Source: an uncultured Pelagibacteraceae bacterium (GTDB taxonomy: Bacteria; Pseudomonadota; Alphaproteobacteria; Pelagibacterales; Pelagibacteraceae). From it: 64,000 bases of DNA. Shown here one piece after another: positions 33,785 to 42,052 of this stretch. The notes beneath the pieces were generated by a model. The model did not search any database. It saw nothing but the letters and a program-made list of their open reading frames with translations, and was not told the DNA's origin. The DNA lies in NCBI GenBank assembly GCA_902598655.1, contig CACKCQ010000005.1, positions 1 to 64,000 on the forward strand, given 5' to 3'. Position 1 is the first letter of the stretch; every line of letters starts with the position of its first letter. The position numbers were made by a program, and so were the translations under genes.

Positions 33785-35812
33785 ATGAATGAAATAATTG
33801 AAAGCGTTAAAAATTTATCAATTGGGTTTAACAGTCAGAAGGGCAAACAAATTTCAATACTTAGAAATGTTTCAACCAATATAAAAAAAGGAGAAACTGT
33901 AGGGATTGTAGGGGAGTCGGGTTCTGGAAAAAGCACATTAGCACTTGCTATGATGGGCTATATAAAACAAGGCTTATTTCCTCTTAAGGGTGAATGCCTC
34001 TTTAAATCTGAGGATTTATTGAAGATGAGCAGTAGACAGCTAGAAAAAATTAGAGGTAGAAAAATAGCTATGATACCTCAAAATGCAGGACAAGCACTAA
34101 CACCAAATTTAAAAATTGGATACCAAATCGATGAGGCATTAAGATTACATACAGATCTAAACAAAACAGAGAGAGATAAAAAAATTTCTGAGTTACTAAA
34201 TAAAGTTAGACTTCCTTCACCAGAAACTATGGCTTTTCGTTATCCTCACGAGCTTTCTGGAGGACAGCAACAAAGAGTGGCTGTTGCAATGGCATTGGCT
34301 GGCAAACCAGATTTACTTTTATTAGATGAGCCAACTACTGGATTAGACGTTACAACACAAGCTCATGTACTAGAACTATTAAGATTTATAGCAAAAGATA
34401 CTGGAACATCTATGATCTATGTTAGTCATGACCTTGGAGCAATAGCACAAGTTAGTGATAGAATAGTTGTAATGTATGCGGGAGAAATTGTTTTAGAAGG
34501 ACCAGCAAGAAAAATATTAAAGGAACCTATTCATCCTTATACCTACGGATTATTAAAATCGATACCTAAACTCTCACTAGCTGGACTTCCAGATTCTATG
34601 CCAGGAAGCCAACCTCAGCCTGGAAGTATAAATGAAGGTTGTAGTTTTTATGATAGATGTAACTTAGCAATTGATCATTGTAAAAAAAATTCACCAGATC
34701 TGGAACATATTAAAGAATTAGATACCAATGTCAGATGTTTTAATCATAAAGAATTAATAAATCAAAATAATAATTTACAAACTTCAATAACAAAAAAAAC
34801 AAATAATAGTGAAGCAATTGAAGTTTTAAAATTAAAGGATGTTTCAATTAGTTATGCAAAGCAGAAATTTTTTGATCAATTATTAAATAAAATCTCTGAT
34901 CAAAACCCAACAGTTAAAGATATAAATATAGATATAAAAAAAGGAGAGACTATTGCACTGGTTGGTGAGTCTGGAAGTGGTAAGTCTACTATCTTAAAAT
35001 CAATTGCTGGTTTACTCAAAACAAAAGATGGTCAAATTAAATTTGAAAATGATCGTATATTATCTTCTGATTTAAAAATGAGAAATCCAAATGATCTTCG
35101 AGCAATACAACTTATATTTCAAAATCCAGACGAGTCATTAAATCCAAACCACACAGTTGAGCAAATACTTTCTCAACCTCTAAAGTTGTATTTTAATTTA
35201 TCAGGAGAAGAATTAAAAAAAAATATAATCGATCTACTAAAAAAAGTAAGGTTGGGAGAGTTTTATATGTCAAGATATCCTAGACAACTATCAGGTGGTG
35301 AAAAACAAAGAGTTGCAGTTGCAAGAGCATTTGCTGCTAAACCAGATATAATTTTGTGTGATGAAGTTACATCAGCTTTAGATGTTTCTGTTCAAGCAGC
35401 TGTTTTAAACTTATTACAACAATTAAAAGAAGATCTAGGAACAACCTATGTATTTGTCTCTCATGATTTGGCTGTTGTTAGAGCAATTAGTGATAGAGTT
35501 GCGGTTTTATATCAAGGAAGATTATGTGAAATTGGTCCTTCTCAAAATGTTTACAAATTTCCATCACATCCATATACTGAAGTTTTATTAGGCGCTGTTT
35601 TGGAACCAGATCCAGATATAAAACCAAAATTAGTAGCTGAGGATATAGTAGAGGAAAAACCACCTGAAAAAGGCTGTTCTTTTCAAGGAAGATGCCCTAG
35701 GAAAATAGGTGATATTTGTAATTCAGAGGTTCCACCGTGGCAAATAGGTGAAAATGGTAACGCTATTAGATGTCATATTAATATAGAAGAATTAGCAAGT
35801 TTACAGCAGTAG
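33785..35812 (+). CDS. fused dipeptide-type ABC ATPase (DppD-DppF-like)
   Basis: A 675-residue protein with two complete ABC modules, which most dipeptide systems encode as DppD and DppF. Module one (residues 1-320): Walker A GESGSGKST near 46, signature LSGGQQQR near 163, Walker B LLLDEPTTGLD. Module two (about 345-675): Walker A GESGSGKST near 402, signature LSGGEKQR near 509, Walker B IILCDEVTSALD. Each ends with the cysteine-rich oligopeptide-transport tail (CSFYDRCNLAIDHC and CSFQGRCPRKIGDIC), which in relatives can bind an Fe-S cluster. Fusion is common in alphaproteobacteria. It directly follows the DppC-like gene and completes the importer. Confidence 0.92.
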   Translation: MNEIIESVKNLSIGFNSQKGKQISILRNVSTNIKKGETVGIVGESGSGKSTLALAMMGYIKQGLFPLKGECLFKSEDLLKMSSRQLEKIRGRKIAMIPQNAGQALTPNLKIGYQIDEALRLHTDLNKTERDKKISELLNKVRLPSPETMAFRYPHELSGGQQQRVAVAMALAGKPDLLLLDEPTTGLDVTTQAHVLELLRFIAKDTGTSMIYVSHDLGAIAQVSDRIVVMYAGEIVLEGPARKILKEPIHPYTYGLLKSIPKLSLAGLPDSMPGSQPQPGSINEGCSFYDRCNLAIDHCKKNSPDLEHIKELDTNVRCFNHKELINQNNNLQTSITKKTNNSEAIEVLKLKDVSISYAKQKFFDQLLNKISDQNPTVKDINIDIKKGETIALVGESGSGKSTILKSIAGLLKTKDGQIKFENDRILSSDLKMRNPNDLRAIQLIFQNPDESLNPNHTVEQILSQPLKLYFNLSGEELKKNIIDLLKKVRLGEFYMSRYPRQLSGGEKQRVAVARAFAAKPDIILCDEVTSALDVSVQAAVLNLLQQLKEDLGTTYVFVSHDLAVVRAISDRVAVLYQGRLCEIGPSQNVYKFPSHPYTEVLLGAVLEPDPDIKPKLVAEDIVEEKPPEKGCSFQGRCPRKIGDICNSEVPPWQIGENGNAIRCHINIEELASLQQ

Positions 35813-35869
35813 TTATGACATTTATTTTATTTCCTACTCAGTCTCAATTTAATATAAGAAATCTTCTTT

Positions 35870-38092
35870 ATGAAAATAAATAATGTAGTTGTAATTGGTT
35901 CCGGAACAATGGGTAGCGGTATAGCTGCACATTTGTGTAACGCAAATATTCCTGTTACTTTGTTGGATTTAACTACAGAAATTAGTCAAAAGGCTAAAGA
36001 GAGAATAGGAAAATCTAGACCTCCTTTGTTAATAGATAAATCAAAATTAGATAATATACATGTAGGAAACATTGAGGAAAACTTTGATGTGGTTTCGAAT
36101 GCAGATTGGATTGTGGAAGCTGTTGTAGAAAGAATAGATATAAAACATAATATTTACGAAAAAATTTTTAAACATAGAAAAAAAGAATCTGTTGTTTCTT
36201 CTAATACCTCATCAATTCCAATAAGCGTTCTATCAGAAAAATTATCTGATCAAGACAAAAAAGATTTCTGCATAACTCACTTCTTTAATCCTGTTAGATA
36301 CATGGATTTACTGGAAATAGTAAAAAGTAATGAAAGTGATTTAGATAAAGTTAAACTTTTAAAAGACTTTTGTGAAATAGACTTAGGCAAAGGTGCAATT
36401 ATCTGTAATGACACTCCGGGATTTTTAGGTAATAGAATTGGAGTTTATGCAATGCAAATTGCAATGACAGAAGCATTTAATATGAAACTCAGTGTAGAAG
36501 AGGCTGATGCTGTCTTTGGTAGACCAATGGGTATACCTAAAACTGGAGTATTTGGATTGTATGACCTAATTGGTATTGATTTAATGGCAGATGTATTAAA
36601 AAGTTTTATTAAAGAATTGCCTGAAAGCGATCCATTTCAACCTGTAGCAAGAGAAATGCCACTTGTAAAAAAATTAATAGAAACTGGATATACTGGTAGA
36701 AAAGGAAAAGGTGGATTTTATAGAATGAATAAGGAGGGTGGTAAGAAAATTTTAGAGGCCATCAATCTTGTAACTGGGGAATATTCTCCCTCAAAAAAAA
36801 TAGATATTAAATCTGAAAAAGTTGATTTAAAAAAATTAATTAATCGTGCAGATAAATATGGAGATTATGCTTGGTCAGTAATTTCTAAAATAATAAAATA
36901 TTCTTCTTCATTAGTTCCAGGTATTACAGATAAGTTTAACGACATCGATGAAGCAATGAGACTTGGCTTCAATTGGTCTAGAGGCCCTTTTGAAATGTTA
37001 AAAGAAATTGGAGTAAATAATTTTTTTGAAAAAATTGATAATTTTGAGGGAAATAAATTTTTAGAAAATTTATCAAAATCCAAAGATGAAAATTTTTATG
37101 GTGAAAGACAACAATATACTAAAATTGAAACTTTAGGAAAAATTAAGCCAAGAGCCCTTAAACTTGATAAAAATAATTCTGCTGAAATTTACAGATTTCC
37201 TGAATTTAACATTGTCGAATTTACAACTAAAGCAAACGCTTTGGATTATGACTCAATGGACGCTTTAAAAAACGCTACAGACAAACCATTGATAATTATT
37301 AATGAAAGTATGCAGTTTTCCGCTGGTGTAAATTTAACATATACTATGAATTTTGCAGATAAAGGTGACTTTAAATCAATAGAAAAATTTGTCGGTTATT
37401 TTCAAGAAACATGCAAACACTTAAAATACTCAAAATTTCCAGTAGTTTCAGCACCATCAGGTCTTACACTTGGAGGGGGTTTTGAAGTTTTAGTTCAAAG
37501 TAACTTTGTTGCTTCGCATACAAATATTGTTGTTGGATTAGTTGAAACATTGGTTGGTTTAGTTCCAGCTGGAGGAGGATGTAAAGAAATGTTATGGAGA
37601 TGGTCTCAAACAGACGAGGCAAAAAATGATCCAGATTTTGCACCTTTAAAAGTTTTTGATATCATTGGTTATGCAAAAACTGCAACATCTCCAGTAGAAG
37701 CTGAACCTCTAAAGTATTTAATCCCTGAAAATAAAAAAATTATGAGCAGAAATAGTCTATTAAATGAAGCAAGAAAAATTTTGGATCAAAATAAAGAATT
37801 TACTCCTCCAAAAGAATGCACATTTAATTTATCTGGTAAATCTTTAAAAGACAAAATGGTTGGTATGTTAGAAAAACTGTATAATGATAAAATTATATTA
37901 GATCATGGAATGATGGTTGGAACAGAGCTAGCAAATGTTTTAAGTGGTGGTGATACAACTATAGATAAAACTCTTACAGAAGATCAGTTGTTTAAATTAG
38001 AATTAGATGCATTCATGAAATTAATTGAGACAAGTAAAACCCAAGATAGAATTAAACACACATTATCTACTGGAAAACCTCTAGTTAACTAA
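35870..38092 (+). CDS. 3-hydroxyacyl-CoA dehydrogenase/enoyl-CoA hydratase bifunctional protein (FadN-like)
   Basis: A 740-residue bifunctional beta-oxidation protein with the dehydrogenase first: the NAD motif GSGTMGSGIAAHL at residues 9-21, HFFNPVRYMDLLEIV near residue 137 with the catalytic His, then the dehydrogenase C-terminal half, and a crotonase-type domain from about residue 430 (LTLGGGFEVLVQSNF near 530). FadB and FadJ have the reverse order; this order is that of FadN (YusL) in Bacillus. It hydrates enoyl-CoA and oxidises 3-hydroxyacyl-CoA. It lies downstream of the peptide-type importer and is the natural partner of the thiolase at 22775-23899, the last gene of the divergent operon. 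The end overlaps the convergent cyclophilin gene by 12 bases. Confidence 0.9.
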   Translation: MKINNVVVIGSGTMGSGIAAHLCNANIPVTLLDLTTEISQKAKERIGKSRPPLLIDKSKLDNIHVGNIEENFDVVSNADWIVEAVVERIDIKHNIYEKIFKHRKKESVVSSNTSSIPISVLSEKLSDQDKKDFCITHFFNPVRYMDLLEIVKSNESDLDKVKLLKDFCEIDLGKGAIICNDTPGFLGNRIGVYAMQIAMTEAFNMKLSVEEADAVFGRPMGIPKTGVFGLYDLIGIDLMADVLKSFIKELPESDPFQPVAREMPLVKKLIETGYTGRKGKGGFYRMNKEGGKKILEAINLVTGEYSPSKKIDIKSEKVDLKKLINRADKYGDYAWSVISKIIKYSSSLVPGITDKFNDIDEAMRLGFNWSRGPFEMLKEIGVNNFFEKIDNFEGNKFLENLSKSKDENFYGERQQYTKIETLGKIKPRALKLDKNNSAEIYRFPEFNIVEFTTKANALDYDSMDALKNATDKPLIIINESMQFSAGVNLTYTMNFADKGDFKSIEKFVGYFQETCKHLKYSKFPVVSAPSGLTLGGGFEVLVQSNFVASHTNIVVGLVETLVGLVPAGGGCKEMLWRWSQTDEAKNDPDFAPLKVFDIIGYAKTATSPVEAEPLKYLIPENKKIMSRNSLLNEARKILDQNKEFTPPKECTFNLSGKSLKDKMVGMLEKLYNDKIILDHGMMVGTELANVLSGGDTTIDKTLTEDQLFKLELDAFMKLIETSKTQDRIKHTLSTGKPLVN

Positions 38093-38728
38093 TAACTTTA
38101 GATTTTTAATATAATCAGGTTTTAATACATAAGTTGATTTATTTCCCGCTTTAATTTTTTTTAAAGAGTCCATTCCAGCAATTACTCTTCCAATTGGAGT
38201 ATATTCACCTTGATATATTGGTATATCTATTAAAGTAATAAAAAATTCACTATCTTCTGTGTCGAATTGATCTTTTCTGGCAAAAGCCACAGAGCCAGCA
38301 TTAAATAAAAAATTACCACTAAGTTCAGATTCAATTGTTCCTAAACCAGACTCACCAGTTCCTACTTTAGAATAATTTAGATTAGATACATTCCCATATT
38401 CAATATCTCCAGCTTGTATTAAAGTATTTTCTATTACTCGATAAAAAGTTGAACCATTATAGGAACCTCTATTTATTAACTTCTTAAATCGATTTACAGC
38501 TTTAGGTGCAATTTTAGGATCTAATTCTATTATAACGTTACCGCATTCAACCTCCATAATTGCAATATTCTGATTATCTTTAAAATCGATTTTATTTAAA
38601 TCGATTTTTTTTACAAAAAGACATTTATTACTTAATATATAAAATGAACCTAAAGTTAAAATAATAAGCAGAATAAGAAAAATAAATAATATTTTTTCAG
38701 ATAGCGATGGTTTAATTTTTTTTATCAT
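38081..38728 (-). CDS. membrane-anchored cyclophilin-type peptidyl-prolyl isomerase
   Basis: A 215-residue protein. A single hydrophobic helix at residues 14-31 (ILFIFLILLIILTLGSFYIL) anchors it, with the rest outside the cytoplasm, followed by a cyclophilin domain: VNRFKKLINRGSYNGSTFYRVIENTLIQAGD near residues 79-109, FITLIDIP near residue 165. It catalyses prolyl cis-trans isomerisation of exported proteins. Several usual catalytic residues of classic cyclophilins (FHR, QGGD) are varied here: FYRVI and IQAGD remain close. It starts directly after the HExxH protein (no gap), so the two are co-translated, perhaps both for envelope protein quality. Confidence 0.88.
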   Translation of the reverse strand: MIKKIKPSLSEKILFIFLILLIILTLGSFYILSNKCLFVKKIDLNKIDFKDNQNIAIMEVECGNVIIELDPKIAPKAVNRFKKLINRGSYNGSTFYRVIENTLIQAGDIEYGNVSNLNYSKVGTGESGLGTIESELSGNFLFNAGSVAFARKDQFDTEDSEFFITLIDIPIYQGEYTPIGRVIAGMDSLKKIKAGNKSTYVLKPDYIKNLKLLVN

Positions 38729-39460
38729 TCAAAAAATAAACTTTTCATCTATTTCTTTAAGACCATTAATTAAGAAATTTTTCTTCTTAGTTAAAATATT
38801 ATCTTTTTTAATTAATAAATCTATTTCTTTAAAGTTTGTTTTTAATAATGAATAAATTTCAGCCATATCTTCTTCAGCTGTGCTCATTGAATATTCTGTT
38901 AAAAAGCCTTTCGTAATTTCTAAATCTAAACCTAATAAATCAGTACATGTAGAACATGATGCGTAAAAAAAATCTTTATTATTAAGTTCACTCCATTTAT
39001 TTTTTTTAAAAAGCTCTGGAAAACTGTTGTCAATCATATGAAATATTTCATGATGGATCATTCTTTCGAAATGGTTTTGGTTAAATGTTAAGTCTAAGAT
39101 TAAAGTTCTGAATTTATTATCTGGTATACCTCCTGTATTAATGCCTGAAATTTGTAAGTTTTTGCATAGAACTACAAATTTCAAATTTATTTTCCTTAAA
39201 AAATTTGAGTTATAATCCCTTAGATTATTTTGAATTGTATTAAATTCACGATCCAAATCACTATTATTTATGCCGTTACATTTAATATTATTTGTATCAC
39301 CTATTACAAAACCTCTTTTCGATACCAAATATTTGATACCATTTAAATTATCAATCCTATGAACTTCTAAATTAGGAATTTTAATCAAATTATATATTGC
39401 ATCTGCATTTACATAAGAAAAATTAAAAAATAATAGAAATATTAATATAATGTATCTCAT
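38729..39460 (-). CDS. putative secreted zinc metalloprotease (HExxH)
   Basis: A 243-residue protein with a signal peptide (YIILIFLLFFNFSYVNA, cleavage near residue 19). The motif HHEIFH near residue 140 fits the zinc-metalloprotease pattern HExxH with a following Asp-Asn pair (HMIDN). A cluster of Cys in FYASCSTCTDLLG near residue 175 may bind metal or form disulfides. The third zinc ligand could be Glu in STAEEDMAEIYS near residue 200. I do not recognise a named family. It sits just upstream of the cyclophilin and diverges from a small membrane protein gene about 50 bases away. An envelope or periplasmic peptidase role is inferred from the motif and signal peptide only. Confidence 0.65.
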   Translation of the reverse strand: MRYIILIFLLFFNFSYVNADAIYNLIKIPNLEVHRIDNLNGIKYLVSKRGFVIGDTNNIKCNGINNSDLDREFNTIQNNLRDYNSNFLRKINLKFVVLCKNLQISGINTGGIPDNKFRTLILDLTFNQNHFERMIHHEIFHMIDNSFPELFKKNKWSELNNKDFFYASCSTCTDLLGLDLEITKGFLTEYSMSTAEEDMAEIYSLLKTNFKEIDLLIKKDNILTKKKNFLINGLKEIDEKFIF

Positions 39461-39513
39461 TTTAATAATTTTGATGATATTAGATATAATATGAATGTGA
39501 TAGGATTTATTTA

Positions 39514-39648
39514 ATGAAAAAAAGAAAAAGAAAAAAAAATATTAATAGAGATCATGAGTCAGTGCCTAAGATGTTTGCAAAAAAATACATATATTTTTAT
39601 TATCCCTTTTTTTGGATCATTCTAATAATATTCTTATTACTAAAATGA
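39514..39648 (+). CDS. small lysine-rich membrane protein (44 aa), translationally coupled to agmatinase
   Basis: ATG at 39514 opens a frame of 44 codons: a very basic N-terminus (KKRKRKK), a short polar linker, then a hydrophobic helix ending IILIIFLLLK. The stop TGA at 39646-39648 overlaps the ATG of the agmatinase gene at 39645 (ATGA junction), an arrangement typical of coupled genes in compact genomes. The in-frame start and the overlap with the next gene support translation. It is too short for most gene finders. The positive-inside rule puts the N-terminus in the cytoplasm. Function unknown. Confidence 0.55.
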   Translation: MKKRKRKKNINRDHESVPKMFAKKYIYFYYPFFWIILIIFLLLK

Positions 39649-40598
39649 CAAAGTCTAAAAAACCTATTCAGCCTGTTAGCGGTACAGAAGTCCCAAGATA
39701 TGCGGGCCCTTCTACATTTGCAAGATTACCTGAGCTAAGAGATGTAGAAAGTTGTGATGTTGCTATTGTCGGAGTTCCATTTGATTCAGGAACTAGTTAT
39801 AGACCAGGTGCAAGATTTGGCCCACAAAGTATTAGACAAGCATCTAGACATTTAAGGACTAATTATCATCCTAATTATGATGTAGAACCATTCAAAGTAC
39901 AACAAGTTGCAGATGCAGGTGACATTACTTGCAATCCATTTAATATTGATGAAGCCATCAAACAAATTGAAGTAGGAGCAACCGATTTATTAAATAAAGT
40001 TGGAGGAATAATAAGCCTTGGAGGAGATCACACAATTGCTGTGCCTTTACTTAGAGCAGCCAATAAAAAGAATAATGGACCCGTATCACTTGTTCATTTT
40101 GATGCCCATTTAGATACCTGGGATACCTACTTTGGAGCACCATATACGCATGGCACTCCATTTAGAAGAGCTCGTGAGGAAAATTTATTTTTAGATGATG
40201 CCTCTATGCATGTAGGTATAAGAGGTCCACTTTATAGCAGAGATGATATAAAAAATGATGAAAGCTTTGGATTTAAAATTATTCATTGTGATGAATTTCA
40301 AACAGAAGGAATTGATAAAATCGTTGAAAGAATAAAAAATAGAGTAGGTGATAATGCATTATATTTGTCCATTGATATTGATGTATTAGATCCAGCATTT
40401 GCACCAGGCACAGGAACACCTGAAATTGCAGGGATGACCACAAGAGAAATGGTAAACGTCCTCAGAGGTTTATCAGGCTTAAATTTGATTTCTGCAGATG
40501 TAGTTGAAGTTGCGCCTGCTTATGACCATGCAGAAGTAACCTCTCTAGCTGCAGCAACAATTGTTTATGAATTAACAAATTTATTTGCAAAATCATGA
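39645..40598 (+). CDS. speB: agmatinase/ureohydrolase (SpeB-like)
   Basis: A 317-residue protein from ATG 39645, chosen because it overlaps the upstream small gene; a TTG at 39612 is in frame but lies inside that gene. The ureohydrolase metal motifs are present: GGDHTI near residue 125, FDAHLDTW near residue 147 and SIDIDVLDPAFAPGTGTPE near residues 232-250, with the Asp/His that hold two Mn ions. Members release urea from agmatine, guanidinobutyrate, guanidinopropionate or guanidine-like substrates, and the loop that decides is not reliable by eye. The next gene, 20 bases on, is an aldehyde dehydrogenase, which suits a guanidino-acid or polyamine route. Confidence 0.88.
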   Translation: MTKSKKPIQPVSGTEVPRYAGPSTFARLPELRDVESCDVAIVGVPFDSGTSYRPGARFGPQSIRQASRHLRTNYHPNYDVEPFKVQQVADAGDITCNPFNIDEAIKQIEVGATDLLNKVGGIISLGGDHTIAVPLLRAANKKNNGPVSLVHFDAHLDTWDTYFGAPYTHGTPFRRAREENLFLDDASMHVGIRGPLYSRDDIKNDESFGFKIIHCDEFQTEGIDKIVERIKNRVGDNALYLSIDIDVLDPAFAPGTGTPEIAGMTTREMVNVLRGLSGLNLISADVVEVAPAYDHAEVTSLAAATIVYELTNLFAKS

Positions 40599-40618
40599 AG
40601 AAAGGATAATTTGCGCGC

Positions 40619-42052
40619 ATGATTGAAAAGAGAAATTTTTATATTAATGGTTCATGGGTTCCCCCAAAAAACCCAAAAGACATTGAGGTCATAAATCCAG
40701 CAACAGAAAAAAATTGTGCAGTAATTTCTTTAGGCAGTAAGGATGATATCAATGATGCAGTTTTAGCAGCTAAAGAAGCTTTTAAAACCTGGGGATTTAC
40801 CTCTAAAGAAGAAAGATTGTCATTATTAGAAGTTTTTTATTCATTATATAAAAAAAGATGGAATGATATTACAGATGCAATTATTCAAGAGATGGGAGCA
40901 CCAAAAGACTTTGCGTCAAAACTACAAACAGGAACTGGTGCGAGTCATACAAAATCATTTATTCGTTATCTAAAAGAATTTGAATTCGAAAAACCTTTGG
41001 GAGATCATGCAAAAAATCAAAGAATAATATACGAGCCTAAAGGTGTGTGTGCATTAATAACACCGTGGAACTGGCCAATAAATCAAGTTACTTTAAAAGT
41101 CATTCCTGCATTGGCCTCTGGTTGTACTATGATTTTAAAACCTTCGGAACTAGCACCTTTATCGGCAATGATCATAGCGGAGTTAATAGATGAAGCAAAA
41201 TTTCCGAAAGGTGTTTTTAATTTAGTAAATGGAGATGGGGAAATAACTGGAGATGCATTAACAAGTCATCCAGATGTAAATATGATTTCATTCACTGGCT
41301 CTACAAGAGCAGGGGCTTTAATTTCTCAAAATGCCGCAAAGGACTTTAAAAGAGTAAGTCTGGAGCTAGGAGGAAAAGGTGCAAATATTATATTTGAAGA
41401 TGCTGATGCTGAAGCAATAGAAAGAGGTGCATTTAGATGTTTTAGAAATTCAGGACAATCATGTAATGCTCCTACAAGAATGCTTGTTGAAAAATCAATA
41501 TATAATGAAGCGATAGAAAGACTGAGAAAATACGCAAATGAATTTAAAGTAGATGATCCAAATAAAAATGGAGAGCATATTGGTCCTGTAATTTCTGAAA
41601 CTCAATTCAATAAAATTCAAGGCTTAATTCAAAAAGGAATAGATGAAGGAGCAAAATTAGTTGCAGGTGGAATTGGAAAACCAAACGGATTAAATGATGG
41701 TTATTATGTAAAACCGACAGTTTTTGCAGATGTAAAAAATGAAATGGAAATTGCAAGAACAGAAATATTTGGTCCTGTTTTATCTGTTATTCCATTTGAA
41801 ACTGAAGAAGAGGCAATTAAAATTGCAAATGATACTGATTATGGATTAACAAACTATATTCAAACTCAAGATAAGGAAAAAGTACAAAGAGTTGCCAGAA
41901 AACTTAGATCTGGAATGGTTGATGTAAATGGTGCTGGTATTGCGGTTGATGCACCTTTTGGAGGTTTTAAACATTCTGGAATTGGAAGGGAAGCAGGTAA
42001 AGAAGGATTGCTTGAATTTCTAGAAGTTAAATCTGTAGGTGGTTGGAATTAA
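40619..42052 (+). CDS. NAD(P)-dependent aldehyde dehydrogenase (paralogue of 14767-16200)
   Basis: A 477-residue aldehyde dehydrogenase, equal in length to the one at 14767-16200 and similar in most motifs: TPWNWPINQVTLKVIPAL near residue 146, SFTGSTRAG near 225, LELGGKG near 250 and the catalytic Cys in NSGQSCNAPTRML near 285. It shares an operon with agmatinase and the small membrane protein, 20 bases downstream. It may oxidise an amino aldehyde from polyamine or guanidino breakdown. The stop overlaps the convergent deacetylase gene by four bases. Paralogy with the other enzyme suggests one ancestor diverged to serve two pathways. Confidence 0.92.
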   Translation: MIEKRNFYINGSWVPPKNPKDIEVINPATEKNCAVISLGSKDDINDAVLAAKEAFKTWGFTSKEERLSLLEVFYSLYKKRWNDITDAIIQEMGAPKDFASKLQTGTGASHTKSFIRYLKEFEFEKPLGDHAKNQRIIYEPKGVCALITPWNWPINQVTLKVIPALASGCTMILKPSELAPLSAMIIAELIDEAKFPKGVFNLVNGDGEITGDALTSHPDVNMISFTGSTRAGALISQNAAKDFKRVSLELGGKGANIIFEDADAEAIERGAFRCFRNSGQSCNAPTRMLVEKSIYNEAIERLRKYANEFKVDDPNKNGEHIGPVISETQFNKIQGLIQKGIDEGAKLVAGGIGKPNGLNDGYYVKPTVFADVKNEMEIARTEIFGPVLSVIPFETEEEAIKIANDTDYGLTNYIQTQDKEKVQRVARKLRSGMVDVNGAGIAVDAPFGGFKHSGIGREAGKEGLLEFLEVKSVGGWN

